From positions 16,330,577-16,394,576 of the forward strand of contig NC_092582.1 of assembly GCF_037975245.1 (NCBI RefSeq): a stretch of DNA of 64,000 nucleotides, in the 5' to 3' direction. Both the position numbers and the translations under genes were made by a program. The notes under the pieces are model-generated. The model was given only the letters and a program-made list of their open reading frames with translations. It searched no databases and was not told the DNA's origin. Of the stretch, positions 1 through 11,400 are shown piece by piece. Each line of letters begins with the position of its first letter. Position 1 is the stretch's first letter. This DNA is from Apostichopus japonicus (Eukaryota; Echinodermata; Holothuroidea; Aspidochirotida; Stichopodidae).

Positions 1-500
1 AAACTCAGAGCTGGTCTGTATTTTCCATTGATGTGGCATTATGTTACCTTGTTATGTTTAGAAGAGGAGTTCCCCCCAGAGTGTATCTTGAGAATAGAGG
101 ATAGTAAAAGTAATTCTCTGTAGTACTTACTTGGTCCCAATTTCTGGCTATTTTACCAAATATATATATATATATAGTGAGTTTTAACCAAACAAAGCAT
201 GTAAATGATGAAATTGAGACACCACCCCCTGCTATAGAGGCTTTCACAATGTCGCTGTAAATTGAGTGTGTGATCAATGATTCCATTCAATTAAAAAAAT
301 GTTGACCAGTACGAGTGAAGTCAAAATTGCTACTGCACAGGATTTTAGTAATTAGTTGTGTTGAATAATAGTCCAAAATAAACGGAGAAAAACTTGTTGC
401 CAAGGATTGTTCTAAAATATTGCATTTGATCAAAATATGACATCGCACAGCTTCCTTTATACTGTAAAAGAAAGATTGCTTAATATAAAACTGATTAATT

Positions 501-609
501 AGCTTTTGAATTTTGACCCAGAACTTTCTGTGTTTAATATTTTGGATGAAACATTAGTTTCAGTTTGCCTGCATTCAGAGTCAGATGAGTCAGAGGGAAA
601 GTTTTCAAA
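501..609 (+). CDS. candidate exon of an unidentified gene entering from the left
   Basis: Between an acceptor-like TTAATTAG and a strong donor context AAG|TAAGT or AAA|GTAAGT (608-610) the plus strand is open and reads LLNFDPELSVFNILDETLVS and then an acidic Ser/Glu/Asp segment. The pyrimidine tract before the acceptor is poor. The minus strand of the same stretch is also open because of its TCAGA-type composition, so this may be chance. Confidence 0.25.
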
Positions 610-1126
610 GTAAGTGCTAACTACTGCTTTATTTCTGCATATTGCATTGAAATTGCCATAAGTTGGTGGCACTGTGCCATACTCACCCATGAAAAGAAAG
701 ATAAGATACCCTAAAGGCATTCATTTAATTAACGTCCAGAATTGAATTAGTGAGGGTTAATACCTAGATTTTCCTTAATAATGTCTAGATACCAAGTAGT
801 CAGAATATTAAAAAAACTTAAATATAAATATATGAAACAATAATAACAAAGTTCACAGTTGTTTTATTCTATGCCTAATATACTGTCAAAACAGAAATGT
901 ATCTCGAAACAGCCAAAAAGTTAGGATACTTTAAATGACCAAAGTCAAATAGATGCTTTAAGTTTTCCTTGGCTGTAGAAAATTATCTTAAAGGTTGATC
1001 AAAGACAGACAAAACTAATTCAGGGCATAGTTTAGATCTCAAATTTTGTGTAGCAGGTTTGCAGCCCTCTTAAGCACTGTCGTTTCCTATAAACTACCAT
1101 GGTTCCTGTGTATAAAGACAACCCTG
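610..1126. other. AT-rich interval between gene ends
   Basis: No convincing exon. It probably contains the 3' end of the divergent gene (polyA candidate at 863). Confidence 0.5.
863..868 (-). promoter_or_regulatory. candidate polyadenylation signal of the divergent gene (AATAAA)
   Basis: TTTATT on the plus strand reads AATAAA on the minus strand, about 260 bases beyond the stop codon at 1127. Plausible position only; AT-rich DNA produces many such hexamers. Confidence 0.3.
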
Positions 1127-1527
1127 CTACGTACATCTACAGACTTGTATTTCGATATATACCTGTATGACCATTTTACATAGCATTTTGTAATGTGATT
1201 CTGGGTAAATTATTCCATCTGTATCAAAATGTGAGCTGCATAAGTAGTGACATTTAACTCCATTCCCCAGAGTAGCATGCAGATATATGCCAGTGTACTG
1301 TAGTCTGTAGATACCTTTTTGCTGTTGTTTCTCTAACTTGACTGACTCTTTGATCTCTTGTTCCAGGTCTCGTTCTCTGATCTGTTTGAACATGTTGTAA
1401 GGGGTGCTGTAGTGCGTGGTGTTGGTGAAAGCAGAGTGCCAGGAGGAGGGTAGCTTGGCTAATTTCTGGGGGCTCATTTGTCTCAGCCTACCGACCTCTG
1501 AGAGTACTTCGTGACCCACAGGCATGT
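1127..1527 (-). CDS. divergent gene, coding exon 3 (3' limit uncertain)
   Basis: It begins after acceptor ACTTAG and continues the exon 2 frame (split Asn codon), giving NMPVGHEVLSEVGRLRQ, then the STPYNMFKQIRERDLEQE helix. The frame stays open to a stop at 1127-1129. A possible donor (AAAAG|GTATCT, exon end at 1315) would instead splice out the last part. The peptide after 1315 looks less constrained, so the true C-terminus is open. Confidence 0.65.
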
Positions 1528-4500
1528 CTAAGTGCAAAATAGGGAGAGTGCAAAACGAAAGGAGTGCGAGAAGAGAGTGGAAGAGGATGTGGACAGTGTA
1601 TTGAGGATAAGACGTCGTTTGACCGAAGACAAATTATTCACACTAGATATTTTTGAAACGTTCTTACTTTATCACTGGAAATTGAGTATTTCGACAGTTG
1701 AGTTAATAGTGAGTTCATGACAGTCATATACTGCATTTATTAGTCTGGAGAAATGCATAAGAATTCAATTTACAGATTTTACAAGACTTGTTTTTAAATA
1801 TCTTTGTGAAAAGAGGTGCTACTGGTGCATTATATTATTATTACAGAGGTGTTACCCAGATAGGAGAGAAGGAAGAGGGGATGGGGCAAGAGGGGGAAAG
1901 CAAGGCAAGAATTGAAAAGTTTAACTCTCTGAAATGAAACATCTTATTTGGTGATTTTTAGGGTCCTCCTCCCTGTTCTTTCGAATTCGTACGGATGTAA
2001 TGTTCACATCATTTTCTTGTGAGACTTACTCTCTCTTGTGCCATTGATGTCTTCGTAAAATCGCTGGTTGCTGTCGGCAAGAAGAGCAGCTTTCTGTCTC
2101 TGGTAGGAAGGCTCGTCAACGATGAGACGAGTAGGTACCTTCCAGTGCATGAACATCTGTAACAACAACAACAACAAAAATAATGAAAAAGATTAAATCT
2201 GTATCCCAGTTTATGCAAGGCATTCAGTTGCTCTTTATGAATGGACAGGGACATATTTTCCACTTGAACCAATCTTACCCCATCATTTCTATAAGGTTGG
2301 TGAACTTGGTGTGAAAATAATTTTTTAATTCATAATAACTGGTTTTAGCTCACCTGGTCTAGATGGTAGAAGTTACCAGAATAAATATATATCACAAAAT
2401 TTTGCTCACATATAAAAAAAATATGAAATTGGCAAGATAAATTTATTCCATTGTTAAAGATAAATATTAGTGCAATTTTCAAGATAAAGCATGTGTGATG
2501 CCATACATGCAACACAAAAGAAGAGTCAAAACCTATGGCTTGTTCTGCTCCAATTTATTGGGGTTATAAGGCCATTACTGGGTATGAAAGCCAGTAAAGT
2601 AAATGAAAGAACATAATAGAGGACAGTGGTACAACCCACCGGACGGATTCATTAGCCCTGAGAACTTTACAGCTCTCACATCTCAAAGTCGATTGTAATT
2701 TGTTACTATTTCAAAAATGAAAAAAAAAAAAAATAATAATGGTTGAGAACTTCAATATACAAGTTATTCTTACATAGGTTAGACGGCATGTGTGCAGAAA
2801 GAACGCCAACGATAGCAAACAATAGCGACCAGTGTTTAAGTGAGTGAAATTACAGATAAACAATAGAGTCCATTGTGCAAGGTGCCTAGATACAGGCAAA
2901 TTGTTGGGTCACAGGTCAGAAAAGTTGTTATGGGGCGAGTTCATGCATATATTATGCCACCTTCCCTCACACATGAAAACAATACATTAAGCAAACTTTA
3001 AATACCATTTATTATGGTACAGTGGTATTAACATATTTGCCTGAAATATAATATAGTAATATCTTCCAAAACTTTAAGGTTTTTATTCTCAGCTGTGTTC
3101 CTTTTTTTTCTGTCAATGAGACTAAGAACTCTTTCCAAAAGATCTCATTACTTTCAGACTGTGAATGTTGTATATATAATGTACAACTTTATTTTATGGA
3201 AAGTAAAACGTAAGGTGAAAAGTAACTGATAAAGACAATATCAGGTTTGCCTATAGGATCAGTCACAAATTATTAATCTCAAATTTATCAATGACACCTG
3301 TACAATTAAATGTAGCATTGTAAACCTAATTCAGTCACGTTCTATACTTTAAATTTCTCTACTCTGTTGACACTCAAATACTGATGTAGGCCACTGGCTC
3401 CCAACTGGGCCTGGACCCAGTCTGGGCTCAGATACCATTTTCAGTGAGTCTTGATTTTGTCAAGTTTTTGGTTGTGTTATTAAAGATATGTTAATATTGA
3501 AACTCTTTCTTTGATACAGCTGTCTTATTTTTGTTCTTCTGTTTATTGAATATTAGTGCCCATACACTAGACCTGCTGATACACGCAGTACAGTACTGTA
3601 TATATAATTGAGAAGCTTTAATGTACCACTCAGTGGTGAGCTAAGTTAGACTAACTTAACTCACCAGTTTAGCTACTAAACATTGCAAATAGTCAAAAGG
3701 TTGCATAGAGGATTTTTTTTTAGTTCAAACTACTGTATACTGCTCCCAATATTTGGAGAAATGTAATGAGAATGAAAAGATCAATTAAATTTATAGGATC
3801 AGTTAAAGAGTTATAATAAATCACAAACATTTATGACAAGTATTTTTACCCAGGGGTGGGTGCAGGGTTTTGAAATATGTGGCCCTGAGTTCATTGAAGC
3901 TGACTCCATTGTCAGGGGGGGGGGCCTCCTTCCCCAGAATTTTTTTAGACATAAACTGAGGCATATTTAGGCTTACAATTAGGTTTAATAACCTCATTTA
4001 ATGTTTTGTAGGTTGGGAGGCAGGGCTGGCCAGAAACAGAAGAGACTGTCATTCATTCCCAGGTGTCTGCCTTGTGTCTGTTTTTGCAAACCACGTTTGT
4101 AGGCCAGCCTTATTTTCTCACTTTAAGCAAGTTCGTTTTGTTTGGGGGGTGGGGGGATTAGTTGGGTCAAAAAGCAATAGGGACCTTCATTCATCGTCCA
4201 CAATGATATGATATGCATTTAGTAAGATAACATAGGTGATAAGGGTGCACAGAGAAATTTCAATTTTTAAAAGCTAAACCACAATTTGTGGTGACCAGTG
4301 ACCACAGCATTTCAAGAATTTAGGGAGGTAACGGCAGTACAAAGCTTTTTATCAAGGCTACTGTATAGGAGTTAACTTTCCGTGGTAGCCAATAATTACA
4401 AATGAACACTACCATGTTGCAACTTAAAAGGTATCTTACAATTTGATTAACCTAGGCCTAGTACAACCCTACACCGTTCTCAGTCGCTAGATACACAACG

Positions 4501-7500
4501 AATACCAACAGGTAGATCGTAGCGGCCCTAGCAACAGCTGAATGTCATTACCCGGACTGCGATTTTTAATTGCAGGTTCCTATACTATGGTTAATCCTAA
4601 AAGTAAATTTACTAACCGTGGCTGGGGTTGTCATGTTGTCATTTCACCAGTACTTCTATTTTAGATGAACAATCTATTTACAAAAGTTAGCTTTGAGTAG
4701 TTTCTACAGATTTCGTCTACCCGGTGCACCTGTAATGTATTCAACGTTCCTTTCACTTCGCACATCACAAGTAGCCTACATGTACACGCGAATAGACGTG
4801 TATCCTATTATCAAAGGTTCGCTAAGGTCACAATCTACTTATCCCGTTGCTAAGGGGGAATTCATGTCCCTTTCAAGAAAGCATACACCGAAACAGGTAT
4901 AATTGATTTGTGTACGGGTGACACATAGGGCCACTAGTGCCCTTCTATGCTTGATTGCTTTTTAAGTAGTACAATTGATTACTACAATACCAGTACAAAG
5001 CTCACCGTCTTGGGAGAGTGGACGGCCGGAGGGCAACAATGTCCCATCCAATAGGAAGCAAGGATAACTGGGCCAATCAACACCTAGAAGAATTTCCGCT
5101 CCGATCGTACCTTTCTTCTTATGAGGAGAATGGGGGTAAGGGGGGGGGTAGGGGGTTGGGGGTGCCATGTTCTCAGGGTAAAGAGCACGAATATTGAGGA
5201 GAGTGCAAATTGGAGAAGGCTTTAGACGTGGTATAGGAAGGAGGCTTAGGAGCTGTGCTTACGGTTATTGGCTTATTTGGAATAGAACCAATGATCTCAG
5301 AAAAGTAGGGGGACTTACGTGTGAGAATCCAACAAGCCTAAGCCATCCGTACCCTGATTTATAACACTTAGTTGTGACCAAAAAAAATGAACCATCTTTC
5401 GTTCTTTTATTTCTTATTTTATTTACTTCAATGATCCCGACCACAGACTTTATACTATATTACAGGCTACTATATTCAATGACGGGGCCAGACGTGTGGA
5501 AGTGTTGAGGTAGATTTGTTACATGATCGAACTGGGAGGGATGATCGACCAATGTTTATACACAGAAACCACCATGCCTTGTTGTAAAATGTAGAACCAT
5601 TTTCTATCTAACGAACTTTAGGCATACCAAAGTTTTTCAAATGGGAGGTGGTCCCCATGACACAGCTCCCTCCAGTGTATTTACCCCACCAATTGCAACT
5701 CCTTGCTTCTATGTGAGACGTTATGGAGGGTAAAATAAGCCAAGTGAAAAATGTAGATGATTAAAGCTTGAGGGTGTCATATGGAAAAACGCTAATATGA
5801 TTCTAATGTCCAGTTACCTCAATGAACCCACAGACTGTTAACAGTCATACACGATTAGGCCCTTTAAAGTAATTGTTTCTATTTCTTGCAATTTGCTGCT
5901 GAATTCTTGTCACTGTATTTTCCCAAATGTTGAAATAAAAATGGGGCATCAGTAATGATTACGTAAGCATGCACCATCTGAGGGTCCTCCTGTTCCTTCT
6001 CTCTATATTTCCAATGCCCTCCTTGTATACTTGCATCGGGATACCGTATGTAAAAGGAATGTTCAAACTATTACTGATAATAAGATAGCAGTGGATGACA
6101 CTTTTTACGGCTGTCATACAGATACAGATTTTAACGTATGCACTTTGATTCACTGGTTATTCCATTCTCTCTCATTCCATTCTAAAATTACAAAATGCGG
6201 CGCAGATCCAGGGACCCCCCCCCCCCCCACTTTCCCCCCTCTTCCTTTTCATCCCCACACAAACAATATAAAAGTATTAAAGAGCAAAACTTTGCTTGTA
6301 TAGTTTTATCATTTATAGACTAAATATGCCCAAGAAATCACCATTCCACCCCCCCCCCCCCCACACACACACGCGCACCTATACATAGGAGTCGCCTAAT
6401 TGAACAATCGCAAGACCACAACCCCATTATTGTAAAATCCTAACCCGCCACTGATATATAGTCGCTAAGAAACCTTTCCATCAAATACGTAGATAGGATC
6501 GTTAAATTCCAAATATAACATTTTTACATGGGTTCTGCGATGTGGAAACGTGTATACATGGACTAATGAAACGAGTAATTACCGTATACGGTATACATAA
6601 AGAAATGAGTATTAATTGATACTGACAACGTGCACGGATGCGTCTTGATGCATGGCACGGACAAAGTGTAATAATAAAACAAAAAGACTCAAATCACGTA
6701 CCGTATATACTATATAAATCTTACAGAAACTCGCAAATGAGAACTGTATCTAAAGTTTTGCATAAGTTACCGTATACCAGGGTACGATGGAACCACAGGA
6801 AGGGCGTGGTGAGGAAGAGGATGACGGGGACATATAGAACACATTCCTCTGTAACTCTATGGAAACCTGAAGAGAGCACATTTCCATAAATGACAAGTAC
6901 TTTTTTTTTCCATTTTGATTTTAAAGGGTAACCCATTGTCGTAAAAAAGAAAAAAAAGAGGAAAATGTGCGTTTTCGTTAGAAAAAAAATGAATACCGGA
7001 ATTTGTGGTATGCATTTTGAAGGATCCATTTTTTTGAGGCAACTTAGTGGTTTGCCCCTCACTACCAAAAGTGTCCTGCGGTCCCCAATAAGTATTTTCA
7101 GCAAGCAATGAGAACTCGGATTCATTAGAGATAAGTTCTTCATATGGAAACATGGAGTTCAGGGAATAATGCTATCCCGGGTTCGCCGATTTTTAGATAT
7201 TTCTTTTGCCATCCACCCAAGAGCTCGTGCGGCGGGGTACCGTTCAGTAGTGGGCCGGGACACTGGGGGATAGAATTCATTTGGGAGTGTTGGGAGAGGA
7301 GAGGTTAAGCCTGTGCACAATGAAAACACAAGTTGAAAGTACTACATAAAACGTTAATTTTGACCCAATATGATGTTATAGCCATATTAGCCTATTTTCA
7401 TATGAATAAGTATTTATCGTAAAATTCAAATTTCTCTCACCTGAGATGGATGTGGATTGTTCCTCCTGGTGACAGAGCAAGGACGGGGTGTGGAGGGAGA

Positions 7501-7725
7501 CACCCTCTTGTGATGATAATCAATCTCATAAAGACTCGAAAACCGTTCCTTATCAACTAGTGGTTGCTCTGATTTAATACGTTTACCATCTGAAAAGATG
7601 GATCGGCTACTTTCATGCTGCTCTTTAATTTGCTTTGCAACTTTGTTCACTTCTATGACCGTCACCGTTTTATTTCCTAATTTCTTTTCCATTTTGGTCT
7701 CATTCTTTTCTGATTTCTGAGCCAT
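1127..7725 (-). CDS. unrecognised spliced gene divergent from ODAD3 (3 coding exons, about 270 aa)
   Basis: Three minus-strand exons (7725-7441, 2156-2030, 1527 to about 1127) join in phase to one reading frame of about 270 aa. The first exon has an in-frame stop upstream (complement of 7759-7761), supporting the ATG at 7725. The protein is hydrophilic and basic. It has a Lys-rich N-terminus, then SSLYEIDYHHKRVSPSTPRP, then HWKVPTRLIVDEPSYQRQ, then PSSWHSAFTNTTHYSTPYNM and a charged helix ending EKQQQK. There is no signal peptide or membrane segment. The Tyr/Pro-rich short blocks recall small microtubule-inner proteins of cilia, and the head-to-head position with a cilia gene fits that, but I do not recognise a family; function is inference only. 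Confidence 0.7.
2030..2156 (-). CDS. divergent gene, coding exon 2
   Basis: 127 nt, 42 codons plus one base, between an acceptor TTACAG and donor A|GTAAGT. It encodes MFMHWKVPTRLIVDEPSYQR and a following helix. The exon begins exactly with an ATG, so translation could also start here if an alternative first exon is used. Confidence 0.75.
3852..3990. mobile_element. fragment of a dispersed repeat family (copy 1)
   Basis: Begins near CAGGGGTGGGTGCAGGG, holds a G run (3917-3925) and contains CTGAGGCATATTTAG. The same module order (CAGGG start, G/C run, TGAGGCATATTTAG) recurs at 52387-52530. The starts look like hAT ends, but no matching second terminus or target duplication was found. Confidence 0.4.
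5005..5110 (-). promoter_or_regulatory. possible alternative promoter/first exon inside intron 1 of the divergent gene
   Basis: This stretch is GC-richer than its surroundings, has several CpGs and two CCAAT boxes (plus-strand orientation at 5048-5052 and 5073-5077), and contains on the minus strand a good donor GACG|GTGAGC (exon end 5006). Spliced to exon 2, which begins with ATG, it could give a shorter isoform starting MFMHWKV. The CCAAT boxes read forward on the plus strand, so a plus-strand promoter is also possible. Confidence 0.25.
7441..7725 (-). CDS. divergent gene, coding exon 1
   Basis: 95 codons from ATG (7725) to a consensus donor CAG|GTGAGA (intron begins at 7440), phase 0. It starts MAQKSEKNETKMEKK and ends TRRNNPHPSQ. 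The 5' untranslated region faces the ODAD3 promoter. Confidence 0.75.
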
Positions 7726-7829
7726 TATTTGATCAATTTCGTTCCTTATGTCTGACGCCTAGAACTGAATGGTTATAGACAGTTGCGGTGATTGTGTACA
7801 ATGTTTCTTACTTCGTAAATACCGTAATA

Positions 7830-7836
7830 TGTTTGT
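7830..7836 (+). promoter_or_regulatory. forkhead core TGTTTGT
   Basis: TGTTTGT satisfies the TRTTKRY forkhead consensus (FOXJ1 class). It is the first of two in the intergenic promoter. A 7-bp match alone is weak; the pair and the context raise it. Confidence 0.3.
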
Positions 7837-7863
7837 GAAACTTTTCCACAAATCACAGAGCTG

Positions 7864-7877
7864 TGTTTGTTACGTCA
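7864..7877 (+). promoter_or_regulatory. forkhead core overlapping a CRE-like site
   Basis: TGTTTGT (7864-7870) runs into TTACGTCA (7870-7877), one base from the CRE TGACGTCA. It is the second forkhead core of the interval. Confidence 0.35.
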
Positions 7878-8083
7878 TCGTGAGTTAATGAATAATCATA
7901 AGCTATTCAATGTTAGATATATTTGACACAAAATTAGTTGTGTCTATTTTAGAGTTTTGGATTATTTTCAACGATATAAAATTAAACACAGTCAAACAAT
8001 TTATATCACACTTTTCAACGACCTTGTAATAAATAAAACGCAAGAAAACATTTTTTGACAAATTTTCATCCTTTCTTATTGAA

Positions 8084-8096
8084 GTTGCTAGGGAAC
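8084..8096 (+). promoter_or_regulatory. RFX X-box-like motif
   Basis: GTTGCTAGGGAAC fits the imperfect palindrome GTNRCC-N(0-3)-RGYAAC with one mismatch in each half-site. It lies 262 bases upstream of the ODAD3 start codon. X-boxes close to the start are the classic mark of ciliary genes. Confidence 0.5.
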
Positions 8097-8098
8097 GG

Positions 8099-8109
8099 TA
8101 AATGGCGGC
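8099..8109 (+). promoter_or_regulatory. YY1-type core (ATGGCGGC), probably near the ODAD3 transcription start
   Basis: The ATGGCGGC core with A residues before it matches the YY1 site that is common just downstream of TATA-less transcription starts. Its ATG (8102) opens a short upstream frame of 18 codons ending at 8158, which would be a uORF if transcription starts upstream of it. Confidence 0.4.
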
Positions 8110-8357
8110 TGTCAAACAACACATAGCAAGCTGTGTCGCTCAACCCGTACATACATAACACAAGTCACTATACAATTGTTCACACGTAGTGAACATACTG
8201 TACTGTGTTATTGTGTAGGGTAGCCTATGCGATTCAATTCGTTTGAAATAATAATATTACCTGGCAGTGAACCAGGCAAATTTGATATTTATTCTCAATC
8301 GCTGGAAAAGAAATTAACTTTATCAGGAAGAAGAGGATCCATAGAACAAAGATCATC

Positions 8358-8427
8358 ATGCCGGGTGTTGGCACAACTTCAATAAACGATCAAATCACCG
8401 AGCTTCAGAGAAAGATCGCTCTTTTAG
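8358..8427 (+). CDS. ODAD3: ODAD3 coding exon 1
   Basis: 70 nt encoding residues 1-23 plus one base. It starts MPGVGTTSINDQITELQRKI, the beginning of the first coiled coil. The donor is GTAAGG at 8428 (phase 1). The split Asp codon is completed by exon 2, giving LLDGDRK. Confidence 0.92.
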
Positions 8428-11400
8428 GTAAGGTTAGGCATATGAACGTTAGGCTAGGCCTCGGACATAATACTAGTAAGGAAAACACCGAGCAAAGTTG
8501 TAACCGTGGATCAAGTCTCCCTCTGTAGAGGCCTACCGGCCTAGTAACTTTTTCATGTTTTAACCTAGTCATGTGATGAGTGTGGGAATAGTTCCAAGTA
8601 AATATCCAAACATTATAAAGATATTGATCATGATGTTACTCCTTGTCCTTCAGGAATATTTCAGTGGTTGGTTTTCAATTTAAATTGTAGACAGTTACTG
8701 CTACTTGCTAGGCATCAAAAAGTTACAGAAGCATTGATAGAGTAGGTTAGGTCTAGCCTGTGTTCTAAGGCATAAAGTAAAATGTTCTAAAGGGAAATAT
8801 CCAATTCTTTTATGTTTAAATCTTGGTGAATTGGAAAGAAATATAGACCTGACAGTTACAATTCCATGTTCATGAGAAGATACAAGAGGAAAATGCTGAT
8901 GGGAATCATTTAATTGCTTCCCCTCCCCCCCTCCCAATAAAGGAAAGGTTCCAAATCAAAGAGCTGTGAGTTAATTTACGAGGGTAACAATTTCCCATTT
9001 AATGAACAGGACTCAGTGACACCACCTATAGCCTAGGTACTGTAGCCAGGCTAGTGTAGGCTTAGCCTAGAGAATACCTTTTATCAGTAGGAGGACCACG
9101 TTTGTCTACATACCTTGGGAGTAGGCATACGCTGAAAACTTCTTTTTCTCAAGACCATCTGATGTCAAAACTTATCCCCTTTCTTCTCTCCTTGTTTACT
9201 TTTAAAGTTAATATATTTCACTGAGCTTTCAAATCGGTAAAGCTTACAATGTGTGACTGTGAGGTATGTATAATGAAAGCAAATTCTTACATGCCAAGTT
9301 TCGATCAGTAGCTCATTCTGTGATATATTACTAGTACTGGTGTAATCTTGTTTGGACCGAAGGTTTGCAACATTCATCTCATTCATTCCAGATGGTGACA
9401 GGAAGGCTTACTACGAAAGTTCACAATGGACCATCAAGCAGAACAGAGGTTCTGTGGCAAAACTGCGACAGGAAAACAAGATGCTGAGAAGGAACCTGGC
9501 GGACAGCAAAGCAGGAGATGAACGTGTGATCAACACTGCTTTCAGAGAAAGGGATGTAGAGAGGGCATCCATGAGAGGCAAATCTGGAAAGGTCAGTAGA
9601 AACTTGAAGTAACTGGTTAAACTTCCAGAGTTATTTCTCCAAGTTTTCTTTTCATAACATTTGTTCGATGCAAAAGGTGTTCTACAGCTCCTTGCTATGT
9701 ACAGCAGCTGACAGACCTCTGGAGAGTGCCTCCTTTTACTCTTGAAAATAAAGAGACCAATGCATAGAACATACACACCATAATATCATAACTGATTATC
9801 TACTGTACAACTTATAGTACTTTGCTTTTGAGAATCATGGCTTACTGTAATTTTGTTCCCTGTTCTTTCTGATTACCTATACTAAGCTTGTTCCTTCTCT
9901 GTCAGGAGGACAGGTTCTTAGAGCTAACCTTTGTATTAATTTGCCTGAATCTGGTTATTAAAATGCTACTTTAAACTATCTGGGTCATTTGGATTGGAAG
10001 GCAATGGGTGTTTAGATGGCATTAGATCTCTATTGCAATTTGCAATATTTCGTCAATTCAGTGGTTCATACTGCTCCATACTACTGTATGTATGCACTGT
10101 AAGTGATCTTATGAGCCTCATACTGAATATGGTATTACATCACTACGAGCTGTTTATGAAAGCTTTACAACTACACACAGACATGTGCACAGCATGGTAT
10201 GAAACTTTGCGACATGCTACATCCCATGCATTAATTTATTTTGCTGCTGAGTGTTACAGAACTTTGTTAAACATAACTTCTAATAATATCTTTAATTAAT
10301 ATTTCTTCTTTTGTTTACTCTGGCAGGATGCAATCAGAACCATGGATCAAAAGGTGTGTGAAGCCAAGAAGTCCCTGAATGAATCAATCTCCCAGACTCA
10401 GAAGAGGGAGAAGAAACTGGAAGAGCTGAACACACAGAACAAACAAATGTTACAGGATGCTTCTGATGCTCAACTGATGACTGCTGGTACCTCAGATGAA
10501 GCAATGGTAAGCTGTACTATTAAAACCCAAGAGTAAGGTTTGATTAAGGAGATGGGATGGCAGCGAGTTTGAGCAGTGCTAAGTTGTATCATCACAAAAT
10601 TAAGTTTATCAGAGAGCAACAGTAGGTTTAATGTTTGAGTTTAGGGTATGGGAGGAAGGGAAGAAAATCCTGGGGTGCGCACTTTACTTTTAAAATAAAA
10701 AATTATTGTGGGAATGGAGAGCAATAGTTAACCCTTTAAATGTTTAATGTTTGAGTTTAGGGTATGGGAGGAAGGGAAGAAAATCCTGGGGTGAGCACTT
10801 TACTTTTAAAATAAAAAATTATTGTGGGAATGGAGAGCAATAGTTAACCCTTTAAAAGGTGGTAAAATTCAGGGTTAGTTTGAGGAAATGGGCAGCAACG
10901 TTTAAGAAGCAGTTTATTCAGGAATGCAGTGAAGGTAGATGCTACCATGTGTACTCTTGCAAGTCAAGATTATAGCAAAAGGTGACCCTAAGGATGGTAA
11001 ATGTAAAATGAAAATTCTGGTTTTATTGAAGGTGATTGGCTGGTTGGGGAGGGCACTCTTTTACCCTCCAAACCAATTGTTTACATTTGGTCAGGCTGGG
11101 TATGTAATACCTTGTTAATTAAATGTATATGTTTGAGTCAATTAATTAAAAGTTTTTCAGTTAGATCCAACAGTTTTTTTCTCTACCTCTCCTGAAGGCT
11201 CTGAGGTCACTGGAAAACCGTCTGGACAAAGCCAACCTGAAGCTACAAGAAGCCGAGCACATAAATCGTACCTACCTGTCAATCAGAGACCAGATGATTA
11301 AGGACAGTTTGACCTTTGGCAATGACCTGGATGACCTCGAGGCCGACATCGAGAAGCAACAGGAAGAGTTGAAGGAACTGCAGGAGATGAACAAAGATGC

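Larger units (their letters stand above)
2157..7440 (-). other. intron 1 of the divergent gene (5.3 kb)
   Basis: Begins with GTGAGA at 7440 and ends at the acceptor next to 2157 (minus strand). It holds the repeat fragment at 3852, the CCAAT/CpG block at 5005-5110 and C runs near 6217 and 6350. No further in-frame exon was found. Confidence 0.6.
7726..8357. promoter_or_regulatory. bidirectional promoter region between the divergent gene and ODAD3
   Basis: 632 bp separate the two start codons. No TATA box is evident at a fixed place. The interval holds an X-box-like site, two forkhead cores, a CRE-like site and a YY1-type core, listed separately. Motile-cilia genes are typically driven by RFX factors and FOXJ1, so the motif set agrees with the identity of ODAD3 and suggests the neighbour is co-expressed. 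Confidence 0.6.

Noticed and set aside
1532-1720. Plus-strand frame with a charged KRKECEKRVEEDVDSVLRIR segment
   Set aside because: It lies just beyond exon 3 of the divergent gene in its intron, has no good splice sites and no known match.
4962-5168. Minus-strand Pro/Tyr-rich frame as an extra coding exon of the divergent gene
   Set aside because: Its Pro-rich start is only a C/G simple repeat; exons 1 and 2 already join in phase 0. Only the donor and promoter-like block nearby were kept as a weak feature.
6199-6440. Possible hAT element (GCGCAGATCCAGGG to CCCGCCACTG)
   Set aside because: Ends do not pair convincingly and there is no 8-bp direct repeat around them.
6721-7153. Minus-strand frames of 98 and 140 codons in intron 1 of the divergent gene
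   Set aside because: Phe/Lys runs come from poly(T)/poly(A) tracts; two overlapping frames are open at once, which is typical of biased sequence.
9994-10299. 101-codon frame in ODAD3 intron 2
   Set aside because: No ATG at its start, AT-rich intronic sequence, no recognisable protein, and exons 2 and 3 join perfectly without it.
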